Source: JBGAWK01 sp044227665
Lineage (GTDB): Bacteria; Bacteroidota; Bacteroidia; Chitinophagales; JADIYW01
DNA length: 64,000 bases
Assembly: GCA_044227665.1 (NCBI GenBank)
Contig: JBGAWK010000001.1
Coordinates: 97,017-161,016, forward strand
Direction: 5' to 3'
Shown: piece after piece, positions 27,017 through 37,177 of the stretch
Layout: each line of letters starts with the position of its first letter
Position numbering within the stretch: the first letter of the stretch is position 1
Program-made: the position numbers and the translations under genes
The notes under the pieces: generated by a model
The model's database searches: none
The model's input: only the letters and a program-made list of their open reading frames with translations
Told to the model about the DNA's origin: nothing

Positions 27017-28663
27017 TTATTGCTCTATTATCTCTCCTTGCGCACTATACCATTTTTGGTAGTTTTCTTCAAATTTTTTCTCCAAGACATTTCTTTTTAC
27101 TTTCAGGGTAGGCGTAAGGAGGTTGTTATCTACTGTCCATTCCTCGTTCATAATTACCATTTTTTTCATCTTCTCATGCTTGTCTAGGCGCGAGTTGACG
27201 TCTTTCATGGTATCTATGAGACCTTGTTTTACCTCTTCTTTATCGATATTTTTCGCATCTGCAGAAAGCACTATTAGTGCCATAGTCTGAGGTAAGTTTG
27301 CACCTATCACACATACCTGTTCAATATGAGTGTTTTTAGAAAGTTCTAATTCTATAGGTGCGGGAGCAACGTATTTGCCTTTATCTGTTTTGAAAATATC
27401 TTTGACACGCCCTGTAATCTTGAGAAAGCCATCTTTGTCTATCTCTCCTTGGTCTCCTGTCCGTAAGAAACCATCTTCGGTGAACGACTCTTTAGTTTTT
27501 TCTTCTTCTTTGAAATACCCCAGCATATTACAGTCGCTTTTAGTAAGAATCTCTCCTTCTTCGGAGAGGCGTATCTGTACATTGGGCAGCAGCTGACCCA
27601 CATATCCGGGTCGTCTATTTTCCAAGCGTGTAAGATGTGAATAAGCACAGTTTTCTGTCATGGCATAAGCCTCGCAAATACGTATATCCAACATCTCGAA
27701 CCATTTCATGGCAGCTACAGGCATGGGCGCTGCTCCCGTGAGGACATATTTGGACTTGCCAAGCCCCAGCCCTTCTTTTATTTTGTTTTTTATTAGCTGG
27801 TTGACAAAAGGTATTTTGAGGAGCAGGTGCAATCTTTTCTCTGGCATCTTGGAGAGTATGCCCAACTGGAATTTTGTCCAGATTCTCGGTACTGCCAAAA
27901 ATACGGTAGGTTGTGTGTCTTTGAGGTTTGTGGGAAATGTTTCCAACGTCTCTGCGAAGGATATTGTAGCGCCCGTATAGAGTCCACCCATCTCTACGAG
28001 CATACGCTCGGCAATATGCGACAATGGAAGATATGAGAAAAAGCGTTCATTATCTGACAAGTCTTTGAGGATGCCCAAGGCATGGGTAGCGGCATAAGAA
28101 AATGCATGATAGTTATGAACTACGCCTTTGGGTAATCCAGTAGTTCCCGAAGTATATATGATAGTTATAATATCTTTAGGAGGGGGTATATGATTGCCTT
28201 GCAGCGGCTTGGTCTTTGCCATAATGTCGTCCCAAAAGTTATATCCAGGCTCCGTCCATAGGGGATAAGAGATACAGTGTACACCATCTGGCACTCCAGA
28301 CTTTTGTTTCTCCCACGCATCTAACTTGCCTACAAATGCTACCTTAGCTTCGCTGTGTTCTAATACATAGCGTATGAGGTCGGCAGGGATTGTAGGATAT
28401 AAAGGGACAGAAATGTGCCCTGACATCATGATGGCTAAGTCACTCATAATCCAGTGTACGCAGTTTTTGGAGATGATAGCTATTTTGCTCTGTGGCGGAA
28501 GATTCAGCGACTGTAAATAGGAGGCCATCTTGCGTACTTGTGTACACACATCCTGCCAAGAGTAGTCTATCCATCCACCTTGATAGGCTTGTCTCAAAAA
28601 AATTTCTTTGCTTTTTGATTGCTCAAAATGATATAGTTTCTCTAAGGGTGAAATTACCTGCAT
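27017..28663 (-). CDS. long-chain acyl-CoA synthetase (AMP-forming)
   Basis: A 548-residue ANL-superfamily enzyme. AMP-binding P-loop YTSGTTGLPKG near 168-178, A5 region ITYxxTE-like as AYAMTEN, core TGDQGEIDKDGFLKITGR and the linker KGKYVAPAPIE are all present; length suits FACL-type ligases. It activates fatty acids to acyl-CoA at the membrane. The gene lies 51 nt upstream of porZ on the same strand and may be cotranscribed. Partners nearby are an acyl-CoA dehydrogenase (32 kb) and FadH-like reductase (21 kb). Confidence 0.93.
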   Translation of the reverse strand: MQVISPLEKLYHFEQSKSKEIFLRQAYQGGWIDYSWQDVCTQVRKMASYLQSLNLPPQSKIAIISKNCVHWIMSDLAIMMSGHISVPLYPTIPADLIRYVLEHSEAKVAFVGKLDAWEKQKSGVPDGVHCISYPLWTEPGYNFWDDIMAKTKPLQGNHIPPPKDIITIIYTSGTTGLPKGVVHNYHAFSYAATHALGILKDLSDNERFFSYLPLSHIAERMLVEMGGLYTGATISFAETLETFPTNLKDTQPTVFLAVPRIWTKFQLGILSKMPEKRLHLLLKIPFVNQLIKNKIKEGLGLGKSKYVLTGAAPMPVAAMKWFEMLDIRICEAYAMTENCAYSHLTRLENRRPGYVGQLLPNVQIRLSEEGEILTKSDCNMLGYFKEEEKTKESFTEDGFLRTGDQGEIDKDGFLKITGRVKDIFKTDKGKYVAPAPIELELSKNTHIEQVCVIGANLPQTMALIVLSADAKNIDKEEVKQGLIDTMKDVNSRLDKHEKMKKMVIMNEEWTVDNNLLTPTLKVKRNVLEKKFEENYQKWYSAQGEIIEQ

Positions 28664-28818
28664 AATATAATTTTTTGTTTAAAAATAAGACCTTCTTATT
28701 GCAATGTCAAATTTTCTTTGCAGAACAGATAATTTTGTGCTCTCCACAGGATATTTATGACATAGGACGGCCAGATATTATATTAACTTTGGTTAAGCCT
28801 ACCTTTATTGAATCTATC

Positions 28819-28826
28819 TATATTTG
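28819..28826 (+). promoter_or_regulatory. putative -7 promoter box of the monooxygenase gene
   Basis: TATATTTG, exact TAnnTTTG, ending 18 nt before the ATG at 28845. The nearest TTTG upstream (28788-28791) is 27 nt away, too far for a normal -33. Confidence 0.35.
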
Positions 28827-28844
28827 ACTATATAATTCAAAATA

Positions 28845-30302
28845 ATGAAGACGAATACATTTGATGTTATTATCATGGGAGCGGGACTTTCTGGCATAGG
28901 CGCTGCCTGTCATCTACAAATGAAATGTAAAGACAAATCTTATATCATACTCGAAAATAGACCAACTATGGGAGGTACTTGGGACTTGTTTCGCTATCCC
29001 GGCATACGTTCGGATTCTGATATGTACACATTAGGGTATAATTTTAAGCCCTGGAATCATCCTAAAGTAATAGCAGATGGAGAAACTATTTTGGACTATA
29101 TAAAAGAGGCGGCACAAGAAAATGATGTGGTTAAAAATATACGGTTCAACACCAAAATCAAGGAAGCTCACTGGAATAGTGACACTAAAAGATGGACTAT
29201 TATTTGTATGGATAATCTGAGCGGCAAAGAATTGCGCTATACAGGTAAATATATTATTTCGTGTATGGGGTATTACAATTATGAGAAGGGATATAAGCCT
29301 GATTTTCCTGGGGAAGGAGATTTTCAGGGTAAAATTATTCATCCCCAATTATGGCCGGAAGACTTGGATTATAGCAATAAGGAGGTGGTAGTAATAGGTA
29401 GTGGTGCTACCGCGGTAACTTTAGTTCCAGCTATGACCGATAAGGCAAGGCATGTCACAATGTTACAGCGTTCCCCAACGTATGTCGCAAGTATTCCGAA
29501 CAAAAGCTTGTTGCCCGCGAATATTACCAAAAATCTCCCAGAAAAAGTTCGCTATGATGCCAATAGGGCAGCACAAATTAGCTTTGCCATTTTTCAATAT
29601 AACCTTTGTAGGGCACAACCTCAGATGATGAAGAATTTCTTTAAAACACAAATAAAGAAGCAATTGCCTTCGGATTATGATGTAGAAAAACACTTTACTC
29701 CTAAGTACAATCCTTGGGACGAAAGACTGTGTGCTGTTCCTGATGGCGATATGTTTAAGGCTATTCGTAAGGGAAAAGTAAGTGTAGAAACAGACCAAAT
29801 AGAGAAATTTACCAAAGATGGAATTCTTCTCAAGTCTGGTAAAGAATTGAGGGTAGACATCATTGTGACCGCTACAGGCCTAGAACTACAGATGGTAGGG
29901 GGCATACATACTTTTATAGATGGAAAATCCTTAGATCCAGGAAAAGGGCTTATCTATAAAGGAATGATGATCAAAGACATTCCTAATTTTGTATTTATTC
30001 TGGGGTACACAAATTCCTCATGGACGCTCAAAGCAGATTTGGTATGTGAATATTTTTGCAAATTGATTAATGAAACTGAAAAAAGGAAGAAAAGCATTTT
30101 TATTCCTACAACGGATGAACATATAGAGCGAGAACCGCTTATAAATATGAATTCCGGGTATATAAAAAGAGCAATACAATCAGGAAAAATTCCTCAGCAA
30201 GGCAAAACATTTCCTTGGAAGTTGAAACAAAACTATTTAGTAGATGCCTTCGATTTTAAGACCAAGAAGATGGATGACGGCATAATGAAGTTTTATGCTT
30301 AA
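28845..30302 (+). CDS. flavin-dependent monooxygenase, Baeyer-Villiger type
   Basis: A 485-residue FAD/NADPH monooxygenase. FAD motif GAGLSG at 12-17, the GGTWDLFRYPG segment typical of BVMOs, the Baeyer-Villiger fingerprint FxGxxxHxxxWP at 160-171 (FQGKIIHPQLWP) and NADPH motif VIGSGATA at 184-191. Enzymes of this type insert oxygen next to ketones or oxidise sulfides and amines. No signal peptide: cytoplasmic. Substrate unknown. Convergent with the TPR gene (8-nt gap). Confidence 0.9.
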   Translation: MKTNTFDVIIMGAGLSGIGAACHLQMKCKDKSYIILENRPTMGGTWDLFRYPGIRSDSDMYTLGYNFKPWNHPKVIADGETILDYIKEAAQENDVVKNIRFNTKIKEAHWNSDTKRWTIICMDNLSGKELRYTGKYIISCMGYYNYEKGYKPDFPGEGDFQGKIIHPQLWPEDLDYSNKEVVVIGSGATAVTLVPAMTDKARHVTMLQRSPTYVASIPNKSLLPANITKNLPEKVRYDANRAAQISFAIFQYNLCRAQPQMMKNFFKTQIKKQLPSDYDVEKHFTPKYNPWDERLCAVPDGDMFKAIRKGKVSVETDQIEKFTKDGILLKSGKELRVDIIVTATGLELQMVGGIHTFIDGKSLDPGKGLIYKGMMIKDIPNFVFILGYTNSSWTLKADLVCEYFCKLINETEKRKKSIFIPTTDEHIEREPLINMNSGYIKRAIQSGKIPQQGKTFPWKLKQNYLVDAFDFKTKKMDDGIMKFYA

Positions 30303-30310
30303 TTGTGCAG

Positions 30311-32128
30311 CTATTCTTGAGGGATTTTGTCCCCTCTAAGTATTCTATATCTTTTTTTTGCTTCTATACCATACGTGCTATCCGTATAATCTGTAATCAC
30401 AGTTTCATACAAAGACATTGCTTTTGGCTTGTCTTCAAGATAGTTTTCATATAATTCTGCTAAATAGAATGTGGCGTTGTCGCCTAATATTTCTTCGGCG
30501 TAAGCTTCTCTAATATGTTCCAGCTCTATAGCTGCTTCTTTATATTTCTGCTGCCCTCGGTATATTTTATATAATTGAAAATATACATCATCCACTAGGG
30601 AGTTAAGAGGGAAATCCTTTAACAGTTGGATGAAGGCAACTACAGCCTCATCATTTTTATTTTGGAAACGAAGAAGGTCGGCTTTGGCATAGGCACGCAA
30701 TGCATCGCCTATGGTATCCTGATTGAGATTGTCGAATATAAACACGGAGAGGTCTATGGCATCGTTGGAGATGAGCTCTGGCGTATTGGCTTTGATTACC
30801 CGCAGTTGTGTCTGTGACCATTCAAAGTCCCCTTTATAGAAAGATAGTCGCGCATTGCGAAGTTTTGCTTCTTCGCCTATCACGGAGTTTTTGAAATCCT
30901 TCTCCACCTGAGTATATAGGAGCAGGGACTCCCAAGGTTGCGCGGCAAGCAAGTAGTAGTCCCCAAGTGCCAGTTTTGCCTTTGCAGCCATTTCTTTGCT
31001 TACATTGGGCTTGTTCATATAGTTTTCTAGGGTAGTAATAGCACTGTCAGGTTCGTGGAGATACATAGCTTGAAAGTCGGCATAATCTATGGCTGCAGAC
31101 GTGCTGGTATATGCATTGTAATAACTGGAAAGAAACTGAATATAGTCGCTTTTTATTGCTAAGAGCTGATCTTTGGTATATTGAGGTTGGTCAACAAGTT
31201 TGTCGCGAGTAGTATTTATAAGTTCTAAATTGGCTTGTACAAAATAATCGTTTTTTACCCCTTTTGCAATCACATATTTGTAAGCTTTTATGGCGGCATT
31301 ATAATCTTTTTGACTATAGGCGACCCGAGCCAGTTTCATTATGTTGCCACCATCTTCATTTCTGAGCATATCTAGTGATTTGGCTTGCCATAGTGCTGCT
31401 TCAAATTCGTTGCGCTGCATATATAGCCATACTAGTAAATCCTGATATACAAACTCCATCTTATTGTTGCCTACTTTTTCTAAGAGGGTTTCTTCCAGGG
31501 CATCAAATTCTTTATCATTGTCAAAAACTCTTTGCATACCCTCCTTTACTGCCTCCAAATTTTCGGGGTGGTATTGGGCTTCATCCAGATAGCCCTTCAT
31601 CATCTCCTCGAATTTGCCGAGCTTCCCATATACATAAGCGGATTCTAATGCAAAGGCTGAAGGAGATTTTAGGAGCGATTTCCCTCTTTGATATACAGCT
31701 ATGGCATCTTCGTAATTGCCTTTGGAAATATGTATTTGCGCCAAAGCAGCTATTTGGTAAGGGTTAGGACGTAAGTCCTCTATAGCTTTTTGGTAATATT
31801 TTTCTTTAGTCTTGCTGTCGCCCTGAATTTCATAGAGGTCTCCTAGTTCCAGCCAATATCTAGGGTCTTTGTCTGTAAGTAGATAAACTTTTTTAATGAG
31901 TTTTTCAGCATTTTTATAATCTTTTAGTTGTAGTAGTACTTCTTTATACTCATCATAATATTCCAGATAACTACTTTCCTCTGTAAGTATTTTGTTATAA
32001 TATTCAAAGGCTTTTGTCCACTCCTGTTGTTCCACAAATTGTCTGGCAAGGAATAAATCATAGTTGTCTTGTGCCTGTAAATTCAATAGGCAGCAAAAGA
32101 ATATGGAGATATAGAATATTTTTTTCAA
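30311..32128 (-). CDS. secreted tetratricopeptide-repeat protein
   Basis: A protein of about 605 residues built from TPR-like helix pairs (for example WLELGDLYEIQGD, AALAQIHISKGNYEDAIAVYQRG, ALGDYYLLAAQPWESLLLY, AKADLLRFQNKNDEAVVAFIQLL, DVYFQLYKIYRGQQKYKEAAIEL). The frame is open to an ATG at 32206, but TTG at 32128 gives a textbook signal peptide (MKKIFYISIFFCCLLNLQAQ if read as Met), which an N-terminal extension would bury; I prefer TTG. Likely a periplasmic scaffold, as for many Bacteroidota TPR proteins. Divergent from the acyl-CoA dehydrogenase gene. Confidence 0.82.
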   Translation of the reverse strand: MKKIFYISIFFCCLLNLQAQDNYDLFLARQFVEQQEWTKAFEYYNKILTEESSYLEYYDEYKEVLLQLKDYKNAEKLIKKVYLLTDKDPRYWLELGDLYEIQGDSKTKEKYYQKAIEDLRPNPYQIAALAQIHISKGNYEDAIAVYQRGKSLLKSPSAFALESAYVYGKLGKFEEMMKGYLDEAQYHPENLEAVKEGMQRVFDNDKEFDALEETLLEKVGNNKMEFVYQDLLVWLYMQRNEFEAALWQAKSLDMLRNEDGGNIMKLARVAYSQKDYNAAIKAYKYVIAKGVKNDYFVQANLELINTTRDKLVDQPQYTKDQLLAIKSDYIQFLSSYYNAYTSTSAAIDYADFQAMYLHEPDSAITTLENYMNKPNVSKEMAAKAKLALGDYYLLAAQPWESLLLYTQVEKDFKNSVIGEEAKLRNARLSFYKGDFEWSQTQLRVIKANTPELISNDAIDLSVFIFDNLNQDTIGDALRAYAKADLLRFQNKNDEAVVAFIQLLKDFPLNSLVDDVYFQLYKIYRGQQKYKEAAIELEHIREAYAEEILGDNATFYLAELYENYLEDKPKAMSLYETVITDYTDSTYGIEAKKRYRILRGDKIPQE

Positions 32129-32236
32129 TAGATGCAAAATAACAAAGAAGTTGACAATGTGGGTGTTAAAAAGTATTGTATTTGCCTGTAAATTTTTGAT
32201 ACACATATTTTATTTATCGGTAAAAAATATAGATAC

Positions 32237-32244
32237 TATATTTG
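32237..32244 (+). promoter_or_regulatory. putative -7 promoter box of the acyl-CoA dehydrogenase gene
   Basis: TATATTTG, exact TAnnTTTG, ending 10 nt before the ATG at 32255. No -33 match at standard spacing. Confidence 0.38.
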
Positions 32245-32254
32245 GAATACATAT

Positions 32255-34054
32255 ATGAGTACTTACAACGTTTTTTTAGGCGATCAATATTATAATCGCA
32301 AACAGATAGATTTTATCCTTTATGATGTTTTGAAAGCGCAGACATTGACAGAATATGATTACTTCTCAGACTATGACCGCGAGCAATGGGATATGTTCTT
32401 GGATGCGACAGATGCCTTCACTAAAGAGTATTTTTTCCCCTTGTTGGTTCAGATGGATAGAGAGCAACCAGAACTAAAAAATGGAACAATACGAGTGCAT
32501 CCACGTATGCGTGAGATTATGCTAAAATGCGGAGAAGGAGGGTATATCAATGCAATAGCCAAAAAGGATGCAGGAGGCTTGCAGATGCCAATGACCGTTG
32601 CAAATGCTGCCAGCTTTATCATGGGTGCTGCCAACTATGATATCACGGCATATCCGGGCCTTACTATGGGTGCTGCACACTTGATAGAGAACTTTGGCAA
32701 TCAAAATCTGCGAGATAAGTACCTGCCAAAAATGTTTTCGGGTGAGTGGCAAGGGACGATGGCACTCACAGAGCCGGGAGCGGGAAGTTCTCTGTCAGAT
32801 GTGGTTACTTCCGCACAAGATATAGGCAATGGGCAATATAAGATTAGAGGACAAAAGGTATTTATTTCCTGTGGGGATAGCGATGCAGTAGATAATGTAA
32901 TCCACTTGCTGCTGGCGCGAATAGAAGGAGCTCCCGCAGGGACTAAAGGCATATCACTATTTGTGGTGCCCCGCCAGCGCATATTGCTGGACGGTACATT
33001 GGAGAATAACGACGTAATTCCTGCGGGGGTATATCACAAGATGGGGTATAAGGGCGCGCCCATAGCGCATCTTGTATTTGGTGAAAACGATGATTGTATA
33101 GGTACTTTGCTTGGAGAGCCACATAAAGGACTTTCCTATATGTTTCAGATGATGAATGAGGCGCGCATATCTGTGGGACTACATGCTACTGCTATAGCCA
33201 GTGCTGCTTACTATGCTTCATTGAAATATGCCAAAGAAAGGCTGCAAGGGCGACCCATATCAGAGAAAGACCCCTCCAAACCCCAAGTGCCTATCATCCG
33301 CCATGCCGATGTGCGAAGATTATTATTGGCGCAGAAGACTTTTGTAGAAGGGGCTCTATGCTTAGAGTTGTTATGCAGCTACTATGATGATATGAAAAAG
33401 GTGAGCAATGGTGAAGACTATGAAAGATATATGCTTATATTGGAATTACTGACACCCGTAGCCAAAAGCTATCCCGCAGAGACCAGTTGCCTAAGCACGA
33501 GTTGGGCATTGCAATGCTTCGGGGGTTATGGATTTACAAAAGATTTTGTAGCAGAACTCTATTATAGACAGACGAGAATACACACCCTCCATGAGGGCAC
33601 TACTGCCATACACGGTATGGACTTATTAGGAAGAAAGATGATGCTGCAAGGCGGAAGGGCGACCATGTTATTACTCCAAGAAGTAATGGGGGATATAAAG
33701 AAAGTTTCTCAATATGATGATTTGAAGACTTATGGCGATACGCTTTCTAAAAACCTTGAAGACTTGCAGGCATTGATGATGCACCTCATGGGTGTAGCGC
33801 AAAAAGAAGGTTCAGAAGCATTCCTATCGGATGCCACTCTTTTCTTGGAACTATTTGGCATAATAGTGATGGGATGGCTGTGGCTAAAAATGGCAGCAGT
33901 AGCGAAGCAAAATATACAAAGTGAACATTGTCGTTCTATATTGCTTTGTACGCAATACTACTACGCATACGAAATGCCAAAAGCTAAGGGGCTGTTTGTC
34001 AGACTTAGGGATACCACTAGAGTTACTACGGGAGATATAGAAGATTTGTTATAG
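32255..34054 (+). CDS. acyl-CoA dehydrogenase, long form
   Basis: A 599-residue enzyme. It has the N-terminal extension and C-terminal domain of the long bacterial acyl-CoA dehydrogenases, the ALTEPGAGSSLSD FAD/substrate loop, KVFISCGD, and the catalytic-base segment LHEGTTAIHGMDLLGRK with the Glu near residue 447. It carries out the first beta-oxidation step with electrons passed to ETF. Cytoplasmic. Together with the acyl-CoA ligase and dienoyl reductase it indicates fatty-acid degradation, although no thiolase or hydratase is in the window. Convergent with, and overlapping by 6 nt, the aminopeptidase gene. Confidence 0.93.
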   Translation: MSTYNVFLGDQYYNRKQIDFILYDVLKAQTLTEYDYFSDYDREQWDMFLDATDAFTKEYFFPLLVQMDREQPELKNGTIRVHPRMREIMLKCGEGGYINAIAKKDAGGLQMPMTVANAASFIMGAANYDITAYPGLTMGAAHLIENFGNQNLRDKYLPKMFSGEWQGTMALTEPGAGSSLSDVVTSAQDIGNGQYKIRGQKVFISCGDSDAVDNVIHLLLARIEGAPAGTKGISLFVVPRQRILLDGTLENNDVIPAGVYHKMGYKGAPIAHLVFGENDDCIGTLLGEPHKGLSYMFQMMNEARISVGLHATAIASAAYYASLKYAKERLQGRPISEKDPSKPQVPIIRHADVRRLLLAQKTFVEGALCLELLCSYYDDMKKVSNGEDYERYMLILELLTPVAKSYPAETSCLSTSWALQCFGGYGFTKDFVAELYYRQTRIHTLHEGTTAIHGMDLLGRKMMLQGGRATMLLLQEVMGDIKKVSQYDDLKTYGDTLSKNLEDLQALMMHLMGVAQKEGSEAFLSDATLFLELFGIIVMGWLWLKMAAVAKQNIQSEHCRSILLCTQYYYAYEMPKAKGLFVRLRDTTRVTTGDIEDLL

Positions 34055-36622
34055 ACCGAATTTTTGCTTATGGCTTTCCAATAGTAGGTATTTCCCAGAC
34101 TTGTTGTAGATGTCTTGTAACTGAGAATTTTCATTACATTCTTCCAATAGAGACTTTATTGTAGATAGAGCATTTTTCTTGTGGCCCTCATTTTCCGCAT
34201 AATTAAAAATGTCTGACAGTAGTAAAAGGCATTGTTCAAAAGCACTAAGATTTACGCCACGCATATATTGTTCCATATACCCCTTTAGTGCGTATGATGT
34301 GCTGTAATATTGCAGGGATAGAGCCCTTTCAAAGAATGAGAAATCTTCCGCCCGTGCACTATCAGCAAGAATGGAGGCAACCGAAGAAGTCATTACGGCA
34401 TTTTCTATAGCGTAGTATTTCTTTGCCCAATGATAGGCTATAGCAGAGGAACTGTCACGCAAAGCCTGTAATGCCTCAGCTTTTACACTATAGGATGAGT
34501 CTCTCTCTAGGCGATCTAGGGCAGAGGAAAATGATTTTTGTGTGTGGATGCCCCTAAGCAACTTTAATGCCCTAGTGCGAACCTTGGGGTGTGCATCATA
34601 GAGTACTATCTTCTCCAGTATGGTGGCTAGGGGGGCTTTGTCTTTCCATTCTATGGGTAATAGACTTGTAAGCACATCATATCTTACAGCCCAAAAACTG
34701 TCCTGTAGTGCGTGTAAGTAGAAATTGCGCACATAAGCATGGGACTGGAGGGCAGACAGGGCATTAATAGCGTCAACTTTATCTATATAGTTGGTGGCAT
34801 GGCGGTATGTATTTACCCACGCTGTGTCAGATTGATGGATGTTTTTTTCACTAAGAAGTACTTTGTCTTTGTCAAATAATATCCATGAAGGCATCGTGCT
34901 AAGAGGGATGTAATATGTAGCAGAATCCCGTACTGACCATAGTGTAGTATCTTTAAAGCCCTTTTCATCTCCTATGCGAATCGCTAAGGGTAACTTAAAT
35001 ATAGGAATCTTCATGGTAAGGTCTTTCTGTTTTTGCACTATAGTAATCTGAAGCGAGCTACTTTCTTGATTGTAGCCATATCTTATATCTAATATGGGAT
35101 GTCCTTTGGTGTACCACCATTGATTAAAGAACCAATTCAAATCTTCACCGCTCACCGCTTCCATAGCTTTGCGCAAATCAGATACTTCTGCACTCTTGTA
35201 AGCATTGTCGTGAAGATATTTTTTTAGTCCCTCAAAAAAAGCTTCATCACCTAGATAATGTCGTAGCATATTTATGACTCTTCCACCTTTTTCATATCTA
35301 TGATTGTCAAAAATTTCCCATCTGTCGGAATAATAGTAATTTACAATAGGCTCTAATTTTTTCTTTTTGGCTTCATCCAAGTATCCCTGCCAAGCTTCAT
35401 AATGGTGTAGGTAGGCTTCGTCCTTTCCTAGGTCATGCTCATACCATAAATATTCGGCATAATCGGCAAAGGATTCATTGAGGGTAAGATTAGCCCAAGA
35501 CTCACAAGTCACCAAGTCGCCAAACCATTGGTGTGCCAATTCATGGGCAATGATACTTTCATAATGACGATCTATAAGGTCTTCATGAGTAGCAAACATA
35601 GGCTCATAAAATACGGAGGCACTAGTGTTTTCCATAGCGCCTGCTGTGTAATCATACAGTACTATTTGCTTGTATTTGTCCCAGGGATATGGTGTTCTGA
35701 ATAGACTTGAAAAATATTCTATCATTTCTGGTGTCTTGCCAAATACTTTTTCTACATCTTCAAAATACTTGGCGAAAGTAAAATACTGTACAGACTTGTC
35801 GTGCCAGTGGTCGTCAAAAATTTTATACGGGCCTATACAAAGCACAAAGAGATATGGAGCGTGGGGCAAGTCTTGCTTCCAATAATCCGTTTTAGTACCA
35901 TTATTGTTATATATACTATTTAAAAGCTTACCATTGCTAAAGGATACCATTGTGTCGGGATAGGTCACATATAATTCTTGTGTGCATTTTTGTTTTGTAC
36001 TTTCTATGGTTGGAAACCAACAGGAGGCAGACTCTGTCTCTCCCTGCGTCCAAAAATGTAAAGGTTTATACTTGTTCTTTCCTTCGCTGTTGATGAAATA
36101 GGCACCTCTACCTTCTTCCAATATTGCAGAGTCCAATTGATAAGGCTGTGCTGTATAGCGAATATCCAATATTAGTGTATCAAGTCGGGTGATAGCCCTT
36201 GGAAAAGTGATAATAATATTTCTACCAGTATAGACAATAGGTAGGGTGTCACTACTTTTTGTATCTATAACATGATGGATAATCATGCCTTTGGCATCGA
36301 GGGTAAGATTTTCTCTGGGTTGAAAATGAGGCACAAGTGTAAGGAAGGCATTGCCATCAACTATTTTTTTTTGGAAGTCTGGATGAAGGTCTAGTTTAGT
36401 ATGCAATAAATCAAAATATTGGGTGTAACTACCCCGATAATCTGCAATATCATCTTTTGCAGTAATAACTATAGGGGCCAATGATACTTTATGGCTTTTC
36501 TTCTTTCGAGGCTTATGGTCTATGTTGCCAGCAAATGCAACATTTAGAAGAATAGAAAAGGATGCAAAACAAAACAATAATTTATACTTATCCACAAGTA
36601 TGTAAATATTCGTTAAAATCAT
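34049..36622 (-). CDS. M1-family zinc aminopeptidase, secreted
   Basis: An 857-residue metallopeptidase. GAMEN exopeptidase motif at 328-332, zinc motif HELAH at 360-364 with the third ligand Glu383 (LNESFADY), then catalytic-domain end and a HEAT-like helical C-terminal domain that includes repeated ALRDS/ALKLL segments. A signal peptide ends at NVAFAG (about residue 31); a GTG at 36595 gives a shorter, more typical signal than the ATG at 36622. It likely removes N-terminal residues from peptides in the periplasm or at the surface. No T9SS sorting domain is seen. Confidence 0.93.
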   Translation of the reverse strand: MILTNIYILVDKYKLLFCFASFSILLNVAFAGNIDHKPRKKKSHKVSLAPIVITAKDDIADYRGSYTQYFDLLHTKLDLHPDFQKKIVDGNAFLTLVPHFQPRENLTLDAKGMIIHHVIDTKSSDTLPIVYTGRNIIITFPRAITRLDTLILDIRYTAQPYQLDSAILEEGRGAYFINSEGKNKYKPLHFWTQGETESASCWFPTIESTKQKCTQELYVTYPDTMVSFSNGKLLNSIYNNNGTKTDYWKQDLPHAPYLFVLCIGPYKIFDDHWHDKSVQYFTFAKYFEDVEKVFGKTPEMIEYFSSLFRTPYPWDKYKQIVLYDYTAGAMENTSASVFYEPMFATHEDLIDRHYESIIAHELAHQWFGDLVTCESWANLTLNESFADYAEYLWYEHDLGKDEAYLHHYEAWQGYLDEAKKKKLEPIVNYYYSDRWEIFDNHRYEKGGRVINMLRHYLGDEAFFEGLKKYLHDNAYKSAEVSDLRKAMEAVSGEDLNWFFNQWWYTKGHPILDIRYGYNQESSSLQITIVQKQKDLTMKIPIFKLPLAIRIGDEKGFKDTTLWSVRDSATYYIPLSTMPSWILFDKDKVLLSEKNIHQSDTAWVNTYRHATNYIDKVDAINALSALQSHAYVRNFYLHALQDSFWAVRYDVLTSLLPIEWKDKAPLATILEKIVLYDAHPKVRTRALKLLRGIHTQKSFSSALDRLERDSSYSVKAEALQALRDSSSAIAYHWAKKYYAIENAVMTSSVASILADSARAEDFSFFERALSLQYYSTSYALKGYMEQYMRGVNLSAFEQCLLLLSDIFNYAENEGHKKNALSTIKSLLEECNENSQLQDIYNKSGKYLLLESHKQKFGL

Positions 36623-36667
36623 ATAAGATATTAGTTATAATTTGGCAATCAGCAATAAGTTTGCTTT

Positions 36668-37177
36668 ATGGCAGCGTACAAAGTAACACATTCCAACCAA
36701 GATAGTTATCAGGTTCGTTTCGAAAATGGATTAATTTATCTTAACGACGAGCCCCTAAAGATAGATTATAGCTTTATTAAAGACAATGAAATACACTTTG
36801 TCATGGATAATAATGCCTCCATAACTGCCAAAATCATAGAAGAGAATTTTGATAATAAACAATATGTCATAGATATTAATGGCACACATCATGTCGTAAA
36901 GATTGAAGACAAAATGGATCTTCTCATGGATAAGATGGGGCTAAAACGACAGAAGACCGATAAGATGGATGACGTACGAGCGCCCATGCCTGGATTAGTA
37001 TTACGAATATTAGTAGAGGAAGGACAGACCATTCAGAAAGGAGATGCTATGATAGTACTAGAAGCTATGAAGATGGAAAATATTATCAAGGCTTCAGGCG
37101 TAGGTATTATCAAATCCATTCCAGTCGCTGTGCAACAGGCAGTAGAAAAAAACCAAATTCTAATAGAAATAGAGTAA
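36668..37177 (+). CDS. biotin carboxyl carrier domain protein
   Basis: A 169-residue carrier. Residues 100-169 are a biotinyl/lipoyl domain with biotin site EAMKMEN (Lys135) and MPGLV ahead of it; the N-terminal 90 residues are beta-rich and resemble the linker of acyl-CoA carboxylase alpha subunits. It is the carrier of a biotin carboxylase, possibly propionyl- or acetyl-CoA carboxylase, whose other subunits are not in the window. The stop overlaps the next ATG (TAATG). Confidence 0.9.
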   Translation: MAAYKVTHSNQDSYQVRFENGLIYLNDEPLKIDYSFIKDNEIHFVMDNNASITAKIIEENFDNKQYVIDINGTHHVVKIEDKMDLLMDKMGLKRQKTDKMDDVRAPMPGLVLRILVEEGQTIQKGDAMIVLEAMKMENIIKASGVGIIKSIPVAVQQAVEKNQILIEIE

